Of a stretch of 64,000 bases of DNA, positions 11,698 through 22,344 are shown piece by piece. Both the position numbers and the translations under genes were made by a program. Each line of letters opens with the position of its first letter. Position 1 is the stretch's first letter. This DNA comes from Heterocephalus glaber (Eukaryota > Chordata > Mammalia > Rodentia > Bathyergidae), in assembly GCF_000247695.1 (NCBI RefSeq), contig NW_004624781.1, positions 5,833,785 through 5,897,784 on the forward strand, written 5' to 3'. Under the pieces are notes generated by a model. The model was not told the DNA's origin and searched no databases. It saw only the letters and a list, made by a program, of their open reading frames with translations.

Positions 11698-12865
11698 ACC
11701 ACCAAAGTGCCCTGTGGCGATTGCACCCTAGGACTCACGTGACCCTTAGGAACCATCCACGTGCCCTGTTCCCCGGGCATGCAGGGGTCTGACTCTTACC
11801 AAAGACTTTGAGATGCATCTCAGCCGAGGACCCACCAACCCCTTAATAAGCCAGACCCCACCTCTTCCGCCTTACCACCCCATCCTGTGTGACATCAGCC
11901 CTGCTGTCCCTTTCTTTCCCTGCAGCGTCTCCCCATTCTGGGCATGAGCACCCCCATCCTCTTCCTGTCCATCCCCTAAATGCAACCTCCTAGGTCCCAC
12001 GTACCAGGTGCTCCCCACATGCGTGGCTATGCACCAGCCTCAGACAAGGGCCTACTTTGTGCAGGAGTCTGTGTGTCCCTGAGTGGAAGGGGACAGAGAG
12101 GAAAAGCCGGGGTTCAGAGAGGCGCAGACCCCGCTGGCTGGGGCTCTTGAGAAAGCGTCACCAGGACCATGGCGTTTCGGCTGCATCTCAAAAGACCGGC
12201 CACAAGAGCAGCACTTTTAGCCATGCAATGGGGTACTCAGGACCCAGTGCCCCCATCATGCTGAGAGCACACAAAGCCACACCCCGCCGTTTTAAGCAGC
12301 ATTTGGCATCCCATGCTGAGCAACAACCCCCCAGAGAAGGGCATCTTCCAAGCAGAACTGGTTTTGGTCCTGTCTGTGATGATACTGATTCCTTTTTCCT
12401 CCCAAATTCTAGGCTGGTATCTTTGGACCTGAATCTGCCGGTACCAGTTCTGCTCTCACCCAACAATGGGGCCTTACTTTTTGGGCAAATACCAAAGACC
12501 AACAGGAATCAAGCGAGCTAAGAATGGTCATTCACTACAAATGCACCAGGTCCTGTTACCCTGAGAGGGGGAGGAGGAGGGGAGGGGAAGCAGCAGCTCT
12601 GTCCAGTTTCACACTCGCCATCCGGACAGCCCTCTCGCAGCCCTTGAGCAGGGTACATAGCCCCTCACGGAGCTCCCCACTGCAGTGACCACAATGGCTG
12701 CCATGCTCAGTGCCTTCGTACTCATCTGGGAGTTAACTGGCGCCCAGCACTCTGCCAGGTGTGTGCTCAACACCCAGGGCAAGCACACTCAAAGAATGAT
12801 TCCAGATTCTCCATGGGAGTTTGGAGAGTAAATCCTCATCTATACGTGGTGGTCATGTTTCCGGG
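11698..12865. other. Unique intronic sequence
   Basis: No gene or clear repeat was seen. A G/A-rich run lies near 12563-12590. Confidence 0.4.
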
Positions 12866-12993
12866 CCTGCTACATCCCCAGCTCTTTAATTTTCCTTTCC
12901 TTTTGATAAATTGTCCAACCTGGGCTCAAATTTTCGATCCTCCTGCCTCAGCCTCCAGAGTGCTGGGATTACAGACATGTTATCACACCCACA
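12866..12993 (-). repeat. B1-dID composite SINE, dID truncated
   Basis: A remnant of reverse dID (gctacatccccagctcttta) is followed by a reverse B1 (gtccaacctgggctcaaat ... gtgctgggattacagacatg). The word tttccggg occurs at 12858-12865 and 12994-13001, which defines the insertion. Confidence 0.78.
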
Positions 12994-13001
12994 TTTCCGG
13001 G

Positions 13002-14365
13002 TCTTTTTAAACCCGAAGCATCACAGCTCCTTCCCATGAGCTCACAGGGCTTCCTGGCAGAGTCTCACACCCGGCTCCCCCTGCCCAAAGCTACTCAGGG
13101 ACCTTCAGATCAGAAGGAGATGGCTATTTGGGGGCACATGGTTCCTCACTGTCAGTGAAGGACTTGGGAACTGCAGGTCCAGTGCTCCTGGTTTACAGCC
13201 AGTTCTCTGCTCCCTTCGAAGCCTGATGTTGGAACAAAGACAGGGCGGTGTCAGTTCTGGGGTCATAGCCTGTGTGAGGCCACTGTGGTGGAGACACATC
13301 TAATCTGAGGACAGGAGGCTCTGTCCTGCTTAGCATCTTCAGCTGGTGAGACCGTGGCAAACCTTGGCATTTCCTTGCTCCCCCATTACTCCACTAACCA
13401 GGCCACCACAGCGCCGTCCTCGAGGAGCCAGCCCCCAAAAGGGCAGGAGAAGTAGGGCCTTCTGTGCCGGGGAGATGCCCGGAGGGATAAGAACTGGGCG
13501 GAGGGTCCAGGGTGGCTTCCTGGAGGAAGTGAGCCTGGGAATTTCCAAGCAGTTTACAGGTTTTATTGAGACAAGCCCTGGTGGAGCAAGATAAACAGTG
13601 CACTTCTCACCTCCTGGCCTCTGCCTTTCAAGCCTGCCAGGCCATCGGCTCCTGTCACCAGGAAGGGAACACTGGCTGGTGGCTTTTCCAGTGGCTGAGA
13701 AGCTACCTGCCCCAGCTCTTTGGACACAGGGACCCAACCTGCAGGCGCCTGGAGACTGCTCACTGCGGGCTTCCTCAGCCCCTGACACTCAGTCTCCTCT
13801 CCCCAGACCCTGCTCCTTCTGCCCATAGGGACCCCGCAGCTCCAAGGACACTCACAGCAGCTATCACCTTACCTGGGACTTTCGGTCAAGACCACGCAGA
13901 CTTGCTAGGAGCAAGGCCACCGTGGTGCATCAATGGACTCTGTCTCCAGCCTGGGCCTCTCAGCACAGCATGGTCACCACAGGCAACTCCCGCTTGTCCA
14001 TGAGCCGAGCACTGCCATCACCCTCTGCGTCCAGGGTGTGCCCAAGACTGGCACCTCTGTCCTTGCTGCAGCCAGTAGGTAGTGTAGCAGGACACTTCTG
14101 CGTGCCTTGCGGGCCAGGCAGGAACCAGCACCCTAGGGCCACATGTCCAGTGTCCACTCAGCCCGCTCCATGCCAGGCACCGTGGGTGTGGAGGGGAGCG
14201 TGGCAGGGCCATGCTGGGTGGCCTCACTCTCTGGCTGGAGGTGCCCATCAACCCTATGCTCGGGTTCATCTTGGAGCTGTGGACAGGCAGAATCCATCCC
14301 TGCCACCTTTGTGCCCAGCACCTAGGACACACCGGGCACTGAACACCTGCTCAGAAAAGCCCCGC
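13002..14365. other. Unique intronic sequence
   Basis: Open frames on both strands exist in this GC-rich stretch, but none has a recognisable domain. No repeat was recognised. Confidence 0.4.
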
Positions 14366-14440
14366 TGGAGCCCAGGGTGGTGGTCCATGCTCAGGAGGCT
14401 GAGGCAGGAGGACTGCTGCAAGTTCAAGGCCACAGGCAGC
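14366..14440 (+). repeat. B1 SINE remnant
   Basis: Only gctcaggaggctgaggcagg and gcaagttcaaggccac with a shortened left part remain of a plus-strand B1. Confidence 0.6.
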
Positions 14441-14724
14441 AAGCATGGGGCATCATTGCGCCCGTGGTGGCTGGCAGCACAGAGAGTGTAGGGCAGGGGT
14501 GTCACCCGGGAATCTGCACCCCCTGTCCCCAAATGCCCAGATCAGACATAGCACCGGCTTCACATCTCTCTTATGTTAAATAAAGACAGGGCCAGCAAGT
14601 GGGAAGGTAAGGGAAGACTGGGCCAAACCAAGAGTCTCCAGGTTGGTGTCGTGTTTCTGCGTGTTACCCGCCACTGTGAAATAACAACAACCTTCCCACA
14701 GAGATTCATGTTCAAATCTATTAC

Positions 14725-14848
14725 GAGCCTGGTGTGGTGGTGCACACCTGTCATCCCAGCACTCGGGAGGCTGAGGCAGGAGGATCACTGTGAGTTCAAG
14801 GCCAGCCTGGGCTACAAGTGAGACTGTCCCAAAAAAAGCCCAAAAAGG
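14725..14848 (+). repeat. B1 SINE
   Basis: A near full-length plus-strand B1: gcctggtgtggtggtgcaca, gaggctgaggcaggaggatc, gttcaaggccagcctgggct, then an A-rich tail. Confidence 0.9.
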
Positions 14849-14849
14849 A

Positions 14850-15765
14850 TATTACTGAAAACCAGTAGAGTCGTGTGTGTTGGAGAGACGCCACCCAACA
14901 GGACGTAAGCAGTGCACTAAAGGTGTTGCCCGGGTGGAACTCTGAGTACAACTGTAGGTGACAGTGGCCCCAAATCCACATGAAGCCATCCAGTTGGGGC
15001 CAGGACCTCCCTCCCACAGCCTGACTTTCCATGAGCAGCGAGACTGGAAGGTACAGAGGAGGAGGAGCCTGATGGAGGAGGGCGGGTGGTGGGCTCCAGG
15101 GCAGGCGCCTCCTCTGGCTTCTCCGTCTCCTTCCAGGCCAAAGGCCCACGCAGCCCAGCTGCACTCAGGAAACTCCATGCAATCACCGACTTCTGAAACG
15201 CAGCCATCTGGGCTGCACTGCCACTCGCTCTCTGCTTCCAAACCTGTCCCAACCTCGAGCTGGGGGCAGAAATGGGAAAACTCAACTGAGGCTTCCTAAG
15301 CACTTCCCGGGCTCTGTCCCAGGCACTATGGGGGGATGGGAGGGAAACAAAACAGTTCCCGCCCTCCAGGAGCTGTCCCTCTGGAGAGAGGCATGTAACA
15401 CAAATGAAACACTTCTGTGCTTAAGCATCCCCGGTTCCTAGTCCCCAGGAGACTTTCTCCGATCCCTGAAAATGCTGCACTTCTCCCTAGAAAACAGAAG
15501 TCTTAATTTTATGGACATATATTAATCTCATCAGAAGTCACATGTCCATTTTAGTTTTGGCCACTAGGAAGCTCAAAGCCAAATCTGTAGGCTGCCTCTA
15601 ACAATCTCACAAAACCTCACAACCTGTAATGCCAGGTACTAATATTGTCTCCTACTGGATCATATTTTCTTTTCTCTCCTTTTCTTCCCTAATTTCTTTG
15701 ACTATCTTTACTTTTTTTCATATACTGTTTTTCTGATAGTTACCTCACATTCTTCTTCGGAAAGA
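14850..15765. other. Unique intronic sequence with a possible ancient repeat
   Basis: Around 15305-15420 the text caggcactatggggggatgg ... aaacaaaacagttcccgccc resembles a common ancient mammalian interspersed repeat, which I cannot name with confidence. The rest looks unique and turns AT-rich after 15480. Confidence 0.35.
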
Positions 15766-16169
15766 GGTAGATTATAAAAATACGTATTTTAAAAGTTGAT
15801 TGACACAACAAAGCTACCATAATCAGGAAGGTAGACATATGATACTATGGAAAAGAATTTAAAGTCTAAAAATAAACTTATATTCACGGTCAATTGATTT
15901 TCAATGAAGATGCCAGGACATAAAGTCTTCTTAAAGTGCCCAGATAACTACATAACCACATACAAAAGAATGGAGCTGGGCCCCTTCCTTATGATACAAA
16001 AATTAAACTTAAAAATAAAAAATGTAAAACTGTAAGCAGTAAAATTATAAAAATTCTTGGAATAAATCTTCATGACCTTGGACCAAGCAATGGCTTTCTT
16101 AGGTACATTTCAACAAAAGTGACAAAAGTAAAAATAAATCAACTAAGTTAAAAAAAAAAAAAAAATCAA

Positions 16170-16250
16170 GGGCTGGGGATTTAGCTCAGTGGTTCCGCTG
16201 CCTGCCTCGAAAGCGCAAGGTCCTGAGTTCGATCCTCAGTACCAAAAAAA
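16170..16250 (+). repeat. ID SINE inside L1
   Basis: A typical copy: gggctggggatttagctcag, gcctcgaaagcgcaaggtcc, gagttcgatcctcagtacc, then an A tail. The flanking aaaaaatcaa repeats suggest an A-rich target site. Confidence 0.93.
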
Positions 16251-16284
16251 AATCAAAAAATTTTGCTTCAAAAGACACCATCAA

Positions 16285-16405
16285 TGCTAGGCATGGTAGC
16301 ACATATCTGCAATCCTAGCACTCAGGAGGCTGAGGCACGAGGAGTACACTGAGTTCGAGGCCAACCTGGGCTACACAGTGAGACCTTGTCTCAAAGTAAA
16401 AAGGG
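16285..16405 (+). repeat. B1 SINE inside L1
   Basis: A plus-strand B1 (gctaggcatggtagcacata ... gagttcgaggccaacctggg). Near-matching flanks, acaccatcaa and acatcatcaa, look like a diverged target-site duplication. Confidence 0.88.
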
Positions 16406-16668
16406 AGGGGACATCATCAAGAAAGTGGAAAAAAATAAAACCACAGAATGAGGGAAACTATTTGCAAATCATCTATCTGATAAGTGAACTTGTATCCAGA
16501 ATATATAGGAACTCTTACAACTCAACAACAGAAAGACAACCTGATTTTAAAATGGGCGAAGGATTTGTGGACATTTCTCCAAAGAATATACACAGATGGC
16601 TAAGAAGCATAGGAAAAGATGGTTGATGCTGTTAGCCACTGGGGAAATGCAAATCAAAACCATAACAA

Positions 16669-16760
16669 GGGCCAGGGATTTAGCTCAGTGGTGCCACTGC
16701 CTGCCTCACAAGCATAAGGTCCAGAGTTCAATCCCCAGTATCATTAAAAAAAATAAAAAA
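16669..16760 (+). repeat. ID SINE inside L1
   Basis: The copy reads gggccagggatttagctcag ... gagttcaatccccagtatc and has an AAT-rich tail. The word ataacaag is found on both sides. Confidence 0.9.
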
Positions 16761-16937
16761 TAAAAATAACAAGATTCTACTTCACACCCACTAGGTTGGC
16801 AAAAAAAAAAAAATGACTTCTGTCTAATAACAAGACTGCCCTCTAATAACAAGTGTAGCAACCATGTGGAGAAACTGAAACCTTCACATGTTACTGAGGG
16901 GATGATGAAATGCTCCAGCTGCTTTACAACAATTTAG

Positions 16938-17088
16938 GGCTGGCCACGGTGGTGCACACCTGTAATCCCAGCACTCAGGAGGCTGAGGCTGGAGGATCTC
17001 CATGAGTTCGAGGCCAGCCTGGGTTACATAATGAGTTCAAGTTCAAGGCCAGTCTGAACTACAAAGTGAGACCCTGTCTCCAAAAAAA
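16938..17088 (+). repeat. B1 SINE with extra internal duplication
   Basis: After gagttcgaggccagcctggg and a ttacataatgagttcaag joint, the gttcaaggccagtctgaact unit is repeated before the end of the element. It belongs to a group of three such copies in the window (also 17820 and 54438). Confidence 0.85.
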
Positions 17089-17195
17089 GGGGGCCAGGGA
17101 TTTAGCTCAGTGGCACTGTGCCTGGCTCACAAGTGCAAGGTCCTGAGTTTGATCCCCAGTACCAAGAAAGAAAGAAAAGAAAACCAAAGCAAAGC
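17089..17195 (+). repeat. ID SINE attached to the B1 tail
   Basis: An ID (gccagggatttagctcagtg ... gagtttgatccccagtacc) lies directly after the A tail of the B1 at 16938 and ends in an AAAG-rich tail. It either inserted into the B1 tail or moved with it as one unit. Confidence 0.85.
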
Positions 17196-17819
17196 AAAGC
17201 AAAAATAATTTAGCTATTCCTCAAAAGGTTAAATAGCAAAGTTACCAAGTGACCCAATAACCCCACTACTAGGTGTCTGCCCAAGATAAATGAAAATAAC
17301 TCCACACAGGAAGTTGTACTCAAATGTTTATAGCAGCATTACTCCCAAAACCCAAAAATAAAAATAACTCAAACTGTTCACAAACCAGATACAATGTGGT
17401 AGATCTATGTAACGAATATTACAAGCCCTTAAAAAGGAGTGAAGTTCTGATAACATGCTGTCACACTCGGGTGAACCCTGAAAATATCATTTGAAGTGAA
17501 AGAAACCAGTCACAAAAGACCACATATTATGATTCCATTTATATGAACTGTTCTCAAAGGGCAAATTTACAGAAAGCAGATTAAGCTACCAGAGCTAAGG
17601 GGGATCAATAGGGAGTGGCTGCTAATGAGAATGAGTTTTCTTTTTGTGGTGATAAAAATGTTTTAAAATTAGTAGTAATAATGGTTGAGAAACTGTTAAG
17701 ACACTAAAAACTACACACCTTAAAAGAATTTTACAGCATGTGAATTAATGCCAATAACACTTACTTTTCAAATGGCTGATTAAATAAAGTCCACAGCTGT
17801 ATTAATAATAGCGGGCCAA

Positions 17820-18010
17820 ACCCAGGCATGGTGGCACACACCTATAATCCTGGCACTTGGGAGCCTGAGACAAAGAATCACTGTGAGTTTGAGGCTAGCC
17901 TGGGCTACACAGTGAGTTCAAGGCCAGCGTGAATTGCATAGTGAGACCCTGTCTCAAAGCACTAGTACTAGTAGTAACAATAATAGTAGTAGCAGTAGTA
18001 GTAGTAATGA
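17820..18010 (+). repeat. B1 SINE with extra internal duplication and an AGT-repeat tail
   Basis: The gagtttgaggctagcctggg unit recurs as gagttcaaggccagcgtgaa, as in the copy at 16938. The tail has grown into an (AGT)n microsatellite at about 17961-18010. The words gcgggccaa and acgggccaa flank the whole, suggesting the target-site duplication. Confidence 0.82.
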
Positions 18011-19720
18011 TAACGGGCCAAGGCTGCTTTCTTAGTTCTAACCAACGTGCCTGGGAAAGGCAGAAGAAGAGTTAACATTCAGGAAACGTGGGTGAGGAAT
18101 CCATAGGACTCTGTGGGATCTCTGCAGCTTTTCCATGAATCTACACAAATTCCAAAACGGCATATTTCTTTGAAGAAAAAGTGGGCCGCACGGAGCTAGC
18201 TGTGATGTACTGATTCAGGCAGTATCCCTGCCCACAGAGCCACATCACAACCAGCTGGCCGACCAAAGGACAGCGCTTTCCCTCCACAAAGCTCCTTCAA
18301 GCCAGGTAAATATTATCACCTAGGGAGAAGGGAACCTGTGAGGCCGCCAGCATCCCGTGCCCCGCCCCTTCTGTTCTGCCAGGTCCACAGCCACTCTGTC
18401 CCCGACACCCATGCATCCTGGGATTCTTGCAAGGCTGACCAGGGCCACGGAGGCAGTGACTCTCTACAGTGTCACGAGGGCCACTGCCTGTGCCCTAACT
18501 GAATCCAGGGCTTCTGCGAGCCTCACCTCCCAAGCACACAGAGTTCTGGGACGGGGCTGAGACTTCATCTATCTGCCACCCCAGGGTCCTGAGACACTCG
18601 CCCACCACCCAGAGCTTCAAGAGCACAGAGCACAGCACCCCCGAAGGAAACACACCGGCTGAAGAGAAAGCACTTCCAGGTCGTCTCTCACCCCGCTAGC
18701 CAGCTGGGTTTTGGTTTCAGAGAAGCGCTGGCCCAGGAGCAGGCTCTGCACTATCTGGGGACCCGGTTAGGGGCCCTGGGCTGGGGAGGGGCCATCGCAG
18801 GCTCCGCTCCACTGCACTGGTGGCAGCTGCTGCTTCCTGTGGGGCCACAGCTGCTGACATCATGGGCGGCTGGCAGTGCACAGGGGGCATGCAGTGTCAC
18901 AACTGCAGGCAGCACGCGGGGTCATGAGAAGTTCAGTTCTGGGGTTTCCTCAGTCCACTGGGTTTTACTCAACCCCTGAGCATGAAGCATGCTTTCCCCT
19001 CTCTGCCTGCGTGTGTGTTTTAATTATCCCATGGCTCTGGGCTCGTGTTCATAACCCCACATCAGCATTTCCCACTGCTGGGGAGAAAGGAGGCACTGCA
19101 CACGCAAATGCATTCACACGTGCATGCGCACACACACAAAGGCACACACACCAACACCAAAGCGGTCACAGAGGCCACAAATAATCCCAGCTCCATGCAC
19201 AAACCCAGCAGAGAGGGTCTGTGTCCCGTCACCAGACAGGGGGACACAAGAATCACATGCAGCCAGAGTCTGCGGTTCTTAGAGGCCACAGGGTCTGATC
19301 CCACCACCCACCCACTTTACGGGCGCAGGTCACAGGTTCTGGGGACTCGGATGAGGTCACCCAGCTTCAATCAGAGCAAATGACTCAATTTTTCAAAACT
19401 GCTACCACAGAGCATGTCTCAGTCCAGGCAGGCATCCGGCACACAACTAACTCATTCCCACACCCTGAAGCTGACAACAGGAACCAGATCTTACAAGTGA
19501 GCAGGCGCAGCCATTCTCATCAGCGAGCATTCAAACAACCAAAGGCACGCTCATCCGTGCATTCCTGGGACAAGTGTCACACAAGTATTCAGCTCCCTCT
19601 GGTCCCTCTGGCCTTGGACAAGAACCTAGCGTTAGGCAAAGACCAGATCTCAGGAAATCAGCCTATTCCAAGCCAGCTTTGATTTGTGTAACATTAGGAT
19701 AAGGAATATCTTCTTCTTTG
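18011..19720. other. Unique intronic sequence
   Basis: No gene or transposon was recognised. A short CA-rich stretch lies near 19110-19155 and an AP-1 word at 19381-19387. Confidence 0.4.
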
Positions 19721-19724
19721 AGCT

Positions 19725-20042
19725 CTTCTTTATTTTTTATTTTTTTTATTTTTTGTTTTTTGCATTACTGGGGATTGAACCCAGAGACTTCACACTGAGC
19801 TACATCCCCACCTGCCCTTTTTTTAAATGTAATTTTTTTTTTGGTACCAGGGATTGAACTTGGGACCTTGCGCTTGCAAGGCAGGTGGCGGCACCACTGA
19901 GCTAAACCTCCGGCCCCCCAGTCCCTTTTAGTTTTGAGACAGGGTCTTGCTAAGTTGCCCAGGCTGGGCTCAAACTTGCAATCCTCCTGCCTTAGCCTTC
20001 CAGACTGCTGGGATTACAAGGATGTGACACCACACCTCAGCT
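19725..20042 (-). repeat. B1-dID composite SINE split by a younger ID
   Basis: The reverse dID half (attactggggattgaaccca ... actgagctacatccccacct) and the reverse B1 half (gagacagggtcttgctaagt ... tgctgggattacaaggatgt) are separated by a complete ID at 19838-19916. Confidence 0.85.
19838..19916 (-). repeat. ID SINE nested in B1-dID
   Basis: A reverse ID: T tract, ggtaccagggattgaacttg, ccttgcgcttgcaaggcagg, then actgagctaaacctccggcc. It sits in the linker between the two halves of an older composite element. Confidence 0.92.
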
Positions 20043-21940
20043 TCCATAATTCTACCTTAACCTCCGTATCAGTGAAATCTCTTAAATTCCACTGTTTTTT
20101 CTTCCCAAATGAAGAGGAAGCACAGCTGTCTTTCTCAACCTAAGAAGTCACAAACCACCAACAGGTGCAGGGCCAATGGCACAGGCTTAGAATAGGCAGG
20201 GAGTGCACTGTGGCCAGGATGGGTGGCACCCAGGGATGAGCGGGTGCAGCATCTTATCAGGACCAGCACACAGCCGTGCCCAGAAGGGGCTCACTGCCCG
20301 GACTGTGAGCAGGCAGACCTAGACACAGAGCACCCCTCATGCAGGGCATGCCAAGACCTGGGCAGGGCGGTGGCCATGGGGACCCGGGCTGGACACTTAA
20401 GTGACTGGGCAGGGGTGTGAAGGCTGCTACCTGGGGACACCATGCTGGAGGAAAGTGGGTGGACAGACTTGGGTGCTCCATGCCGGGCAAGATGCACAGC
20501 AAAGTGGCAAGAAACGGCCCAGTGAGGGCAAGCAGGACTCTTCTTGGAGCGAGGATGCTGGGTCATTTGGGCCAGTATTCACCTTCATTCCAGGGACCCT
20601 CACAGACCTCTCCTGACGGCCCCAAACACACAGCCCACACTGGCAGCAAATCCACAGCCCCAGAGTCCACAGCAGCCAGGGCAAAAAGCTCCTTACCACG
20701 GCCAAGAGCAAGGGCCAGTGTGAGGTGGCAGGGACAAGCCGGGTTACCGGGATCCGCCGGGATCCAGAAGCAGGTCTGAGGGACAGAGCGAGGCTGCAGC
20801 GTGCGGCGGCGAGGGGTGACTTGAGCACCTATGGCTGCCTCTCGGCCCAGATAATCCACCCTTCCTCAGCCAGGGCCACCCTCGCCTTCTCCAGAGCAGT
20901 CACTGCCCTCCATGCACATGACACTAAACAAGCCAACAGGGAGGGACACTTTCTTCCAATAAAGCCCAGCAGCTCCCTCTTCTCGTGCAGGAGCAGGGGT
21001 CTGGGGCAGCAAGGGGAGCGGAGGGACGGAACAAGGAGCTGTCCTCACAGCAGCCACAGCAGGCAGGCGGTGGCCTGGGCCAGGCAGCCAGCGTGCCCTG
21101 GTGGCTCACAGAGGCTGCTGGGTCTTGACAGAGTCACTTCCAGACCCCTCACTGCTTTCCCGGCCTCCACCTGCAGGGGGGCACAAGCTTCACAGACACG
21201 GTGACAACTGTCCCCTCCCCTGGCCCTTGGTGACCAGTGTCATCCTGGGTGGAGGGGCAGGGTGCATAGGTGGTGCACTCTGTGGGTGCAGCAGGGGGAG
21301 AGAGCTGGATTCAGGGGCTCCCCTCCCCCAGGTGAACCACCTCTGTCCTGGTCTCCTGTGGTGACTGTGGTCACTGTGCCCAAATTCCCAGCATTTGTCA
21401 TTCCTCTGGCATCCAGGGCCCAAAGACCGACTGACTACACCAAAAGCCTCAGTTGGAGCATGAGTCATTGCAATCTGCTGCTTTGAAATCCACGTAGTAA
21501 ACATTTATTTCGGGCCTGCCCGTGCCAGGTACCTCACGGGTGTTGGGCGGGAGAGAGGATGACGAAGGCCAGGAAGCCAAGAGGGCCCAAATCCTGCAGC
21601 CCCGGCAACTGAACTCCACTTGGACTCCCTGGGAAGTTTCTGAAGGGTTTTAATCCACTGGGGAATGATACTGTGATGCCATCATTTTGCATCCCCTGGG
21701 ATAATAAACACTATGTCATTAGCGCCATTAACACCTTAGTGTGAATGAGGTAATCAGATGAAGTGTCACCTTGCAAAAGACTCGGATGTGGGACTGATAA
21801 GTTCTGATGCCAGAGAAGGGAAGCCAGGAAAAGGCTGGGGTGGCAGCCACTGCACTCCATGGGGAATGGGGAGGAGGGGACAGGCCCAGAAGGAACCTGG
21901 TGCAGGAAGATGGCGGCAGCACTGGAGTCCTACACAAGTA
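20043..21940. other. Unique intronic sequence
   Basis: Many short frames are open in this GC-rich DNA, but none is recognisable. It contains the AP-1/C/EBP overlap at 21461-21474. Confidence 0.4.
21461..21474. promoter_or_regulatory. Candidate AP-1/C/EBP composite site
   Basis: A perfect TGAGTCA (21461-21467) shares its last base with ATTGCAAT (21467-21474), a symmetric C/EBP-like word. The overlap makes a compact composite site in the intron. Evidence is motif-level only. Confidence 0.35.
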
Positions 21941-21944
21941 TGAT

Positions 21945-22340
21945 TCATGGTTCCAAATATTTACTGAGCTCCTTGGTTCTGGGCCCTGGGCATGGTGGAG
22001 AACAAAAGAGCTGGTCCCTGCCCTCAAGGGAAAGACAGACAGTAAACAAAGAATCCCCCAGATCTATAACTGCAAGCTGGGTAAAGCCTCCTAAGGAAAA
22101 GGACAGGGCCTGAGGAGACCCTATGGGGGATGTAGTTAAGATGGGGAACCAGGGAGGGGTCTCTCAGGTGCTATTTCAGCTGAGACTGACTCTCGAAGCC
22201 AGCTGAAACTCTGAGGAAAAGCCTCCCTGACTGAAGGACTGGCAAGTGCAAAGGTCCTGGGGAAGGAAACCGAGAAAGACCAGGACAGGGCTGCAGGCCC
22301 AGTGAGGGGTGGACACTAGAAGGGCAGGCCCAGCCCAGAC
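21945..22340 (+). repeat. Probable ancient interspersed repeat, family not named
   Basis: The order caaatatttactgagctcct, ctgggccctgggcatggtg, ctggtccctgccctcaaggg, then gctgagactgactctcgaag and ctggcaagtgcaaaggtcct matches a widespread ancient mammalian repeat pattern. I recognise the pattern but not its family name. Confidence 0.45.
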
Positions 22341-22344
22341 CCTA

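Larger units (their letters stand above)
15770..17765 (+). mobile_element. Old L1 LINE broken by several SINEs
   Basis: Segments in L1 ORF2 order appear on the plus strand: ggtcaattgattttcaatga, then gcaaatcatctatctgataa, aaaatgggcgaaggatttgt, gaaatgcaaatcaaaacca, then ccactactaggtgtctgccc and a 3' end with gtgatgaaatgc-like and aaaactacacaccttaaaag. The element is interrupted by SINEs at 16170, 16285, 16669, 16938 and 17090. The SINEs postdate the L1. Confidence 0.85.

Noticed and set aside
16170..16250. ID elements as possible tRNA genes
   Set aside because: They keep the A and B boxes of a tRNA-like promoter but have A tails and target duplications and do not give a proper cloverleaf.
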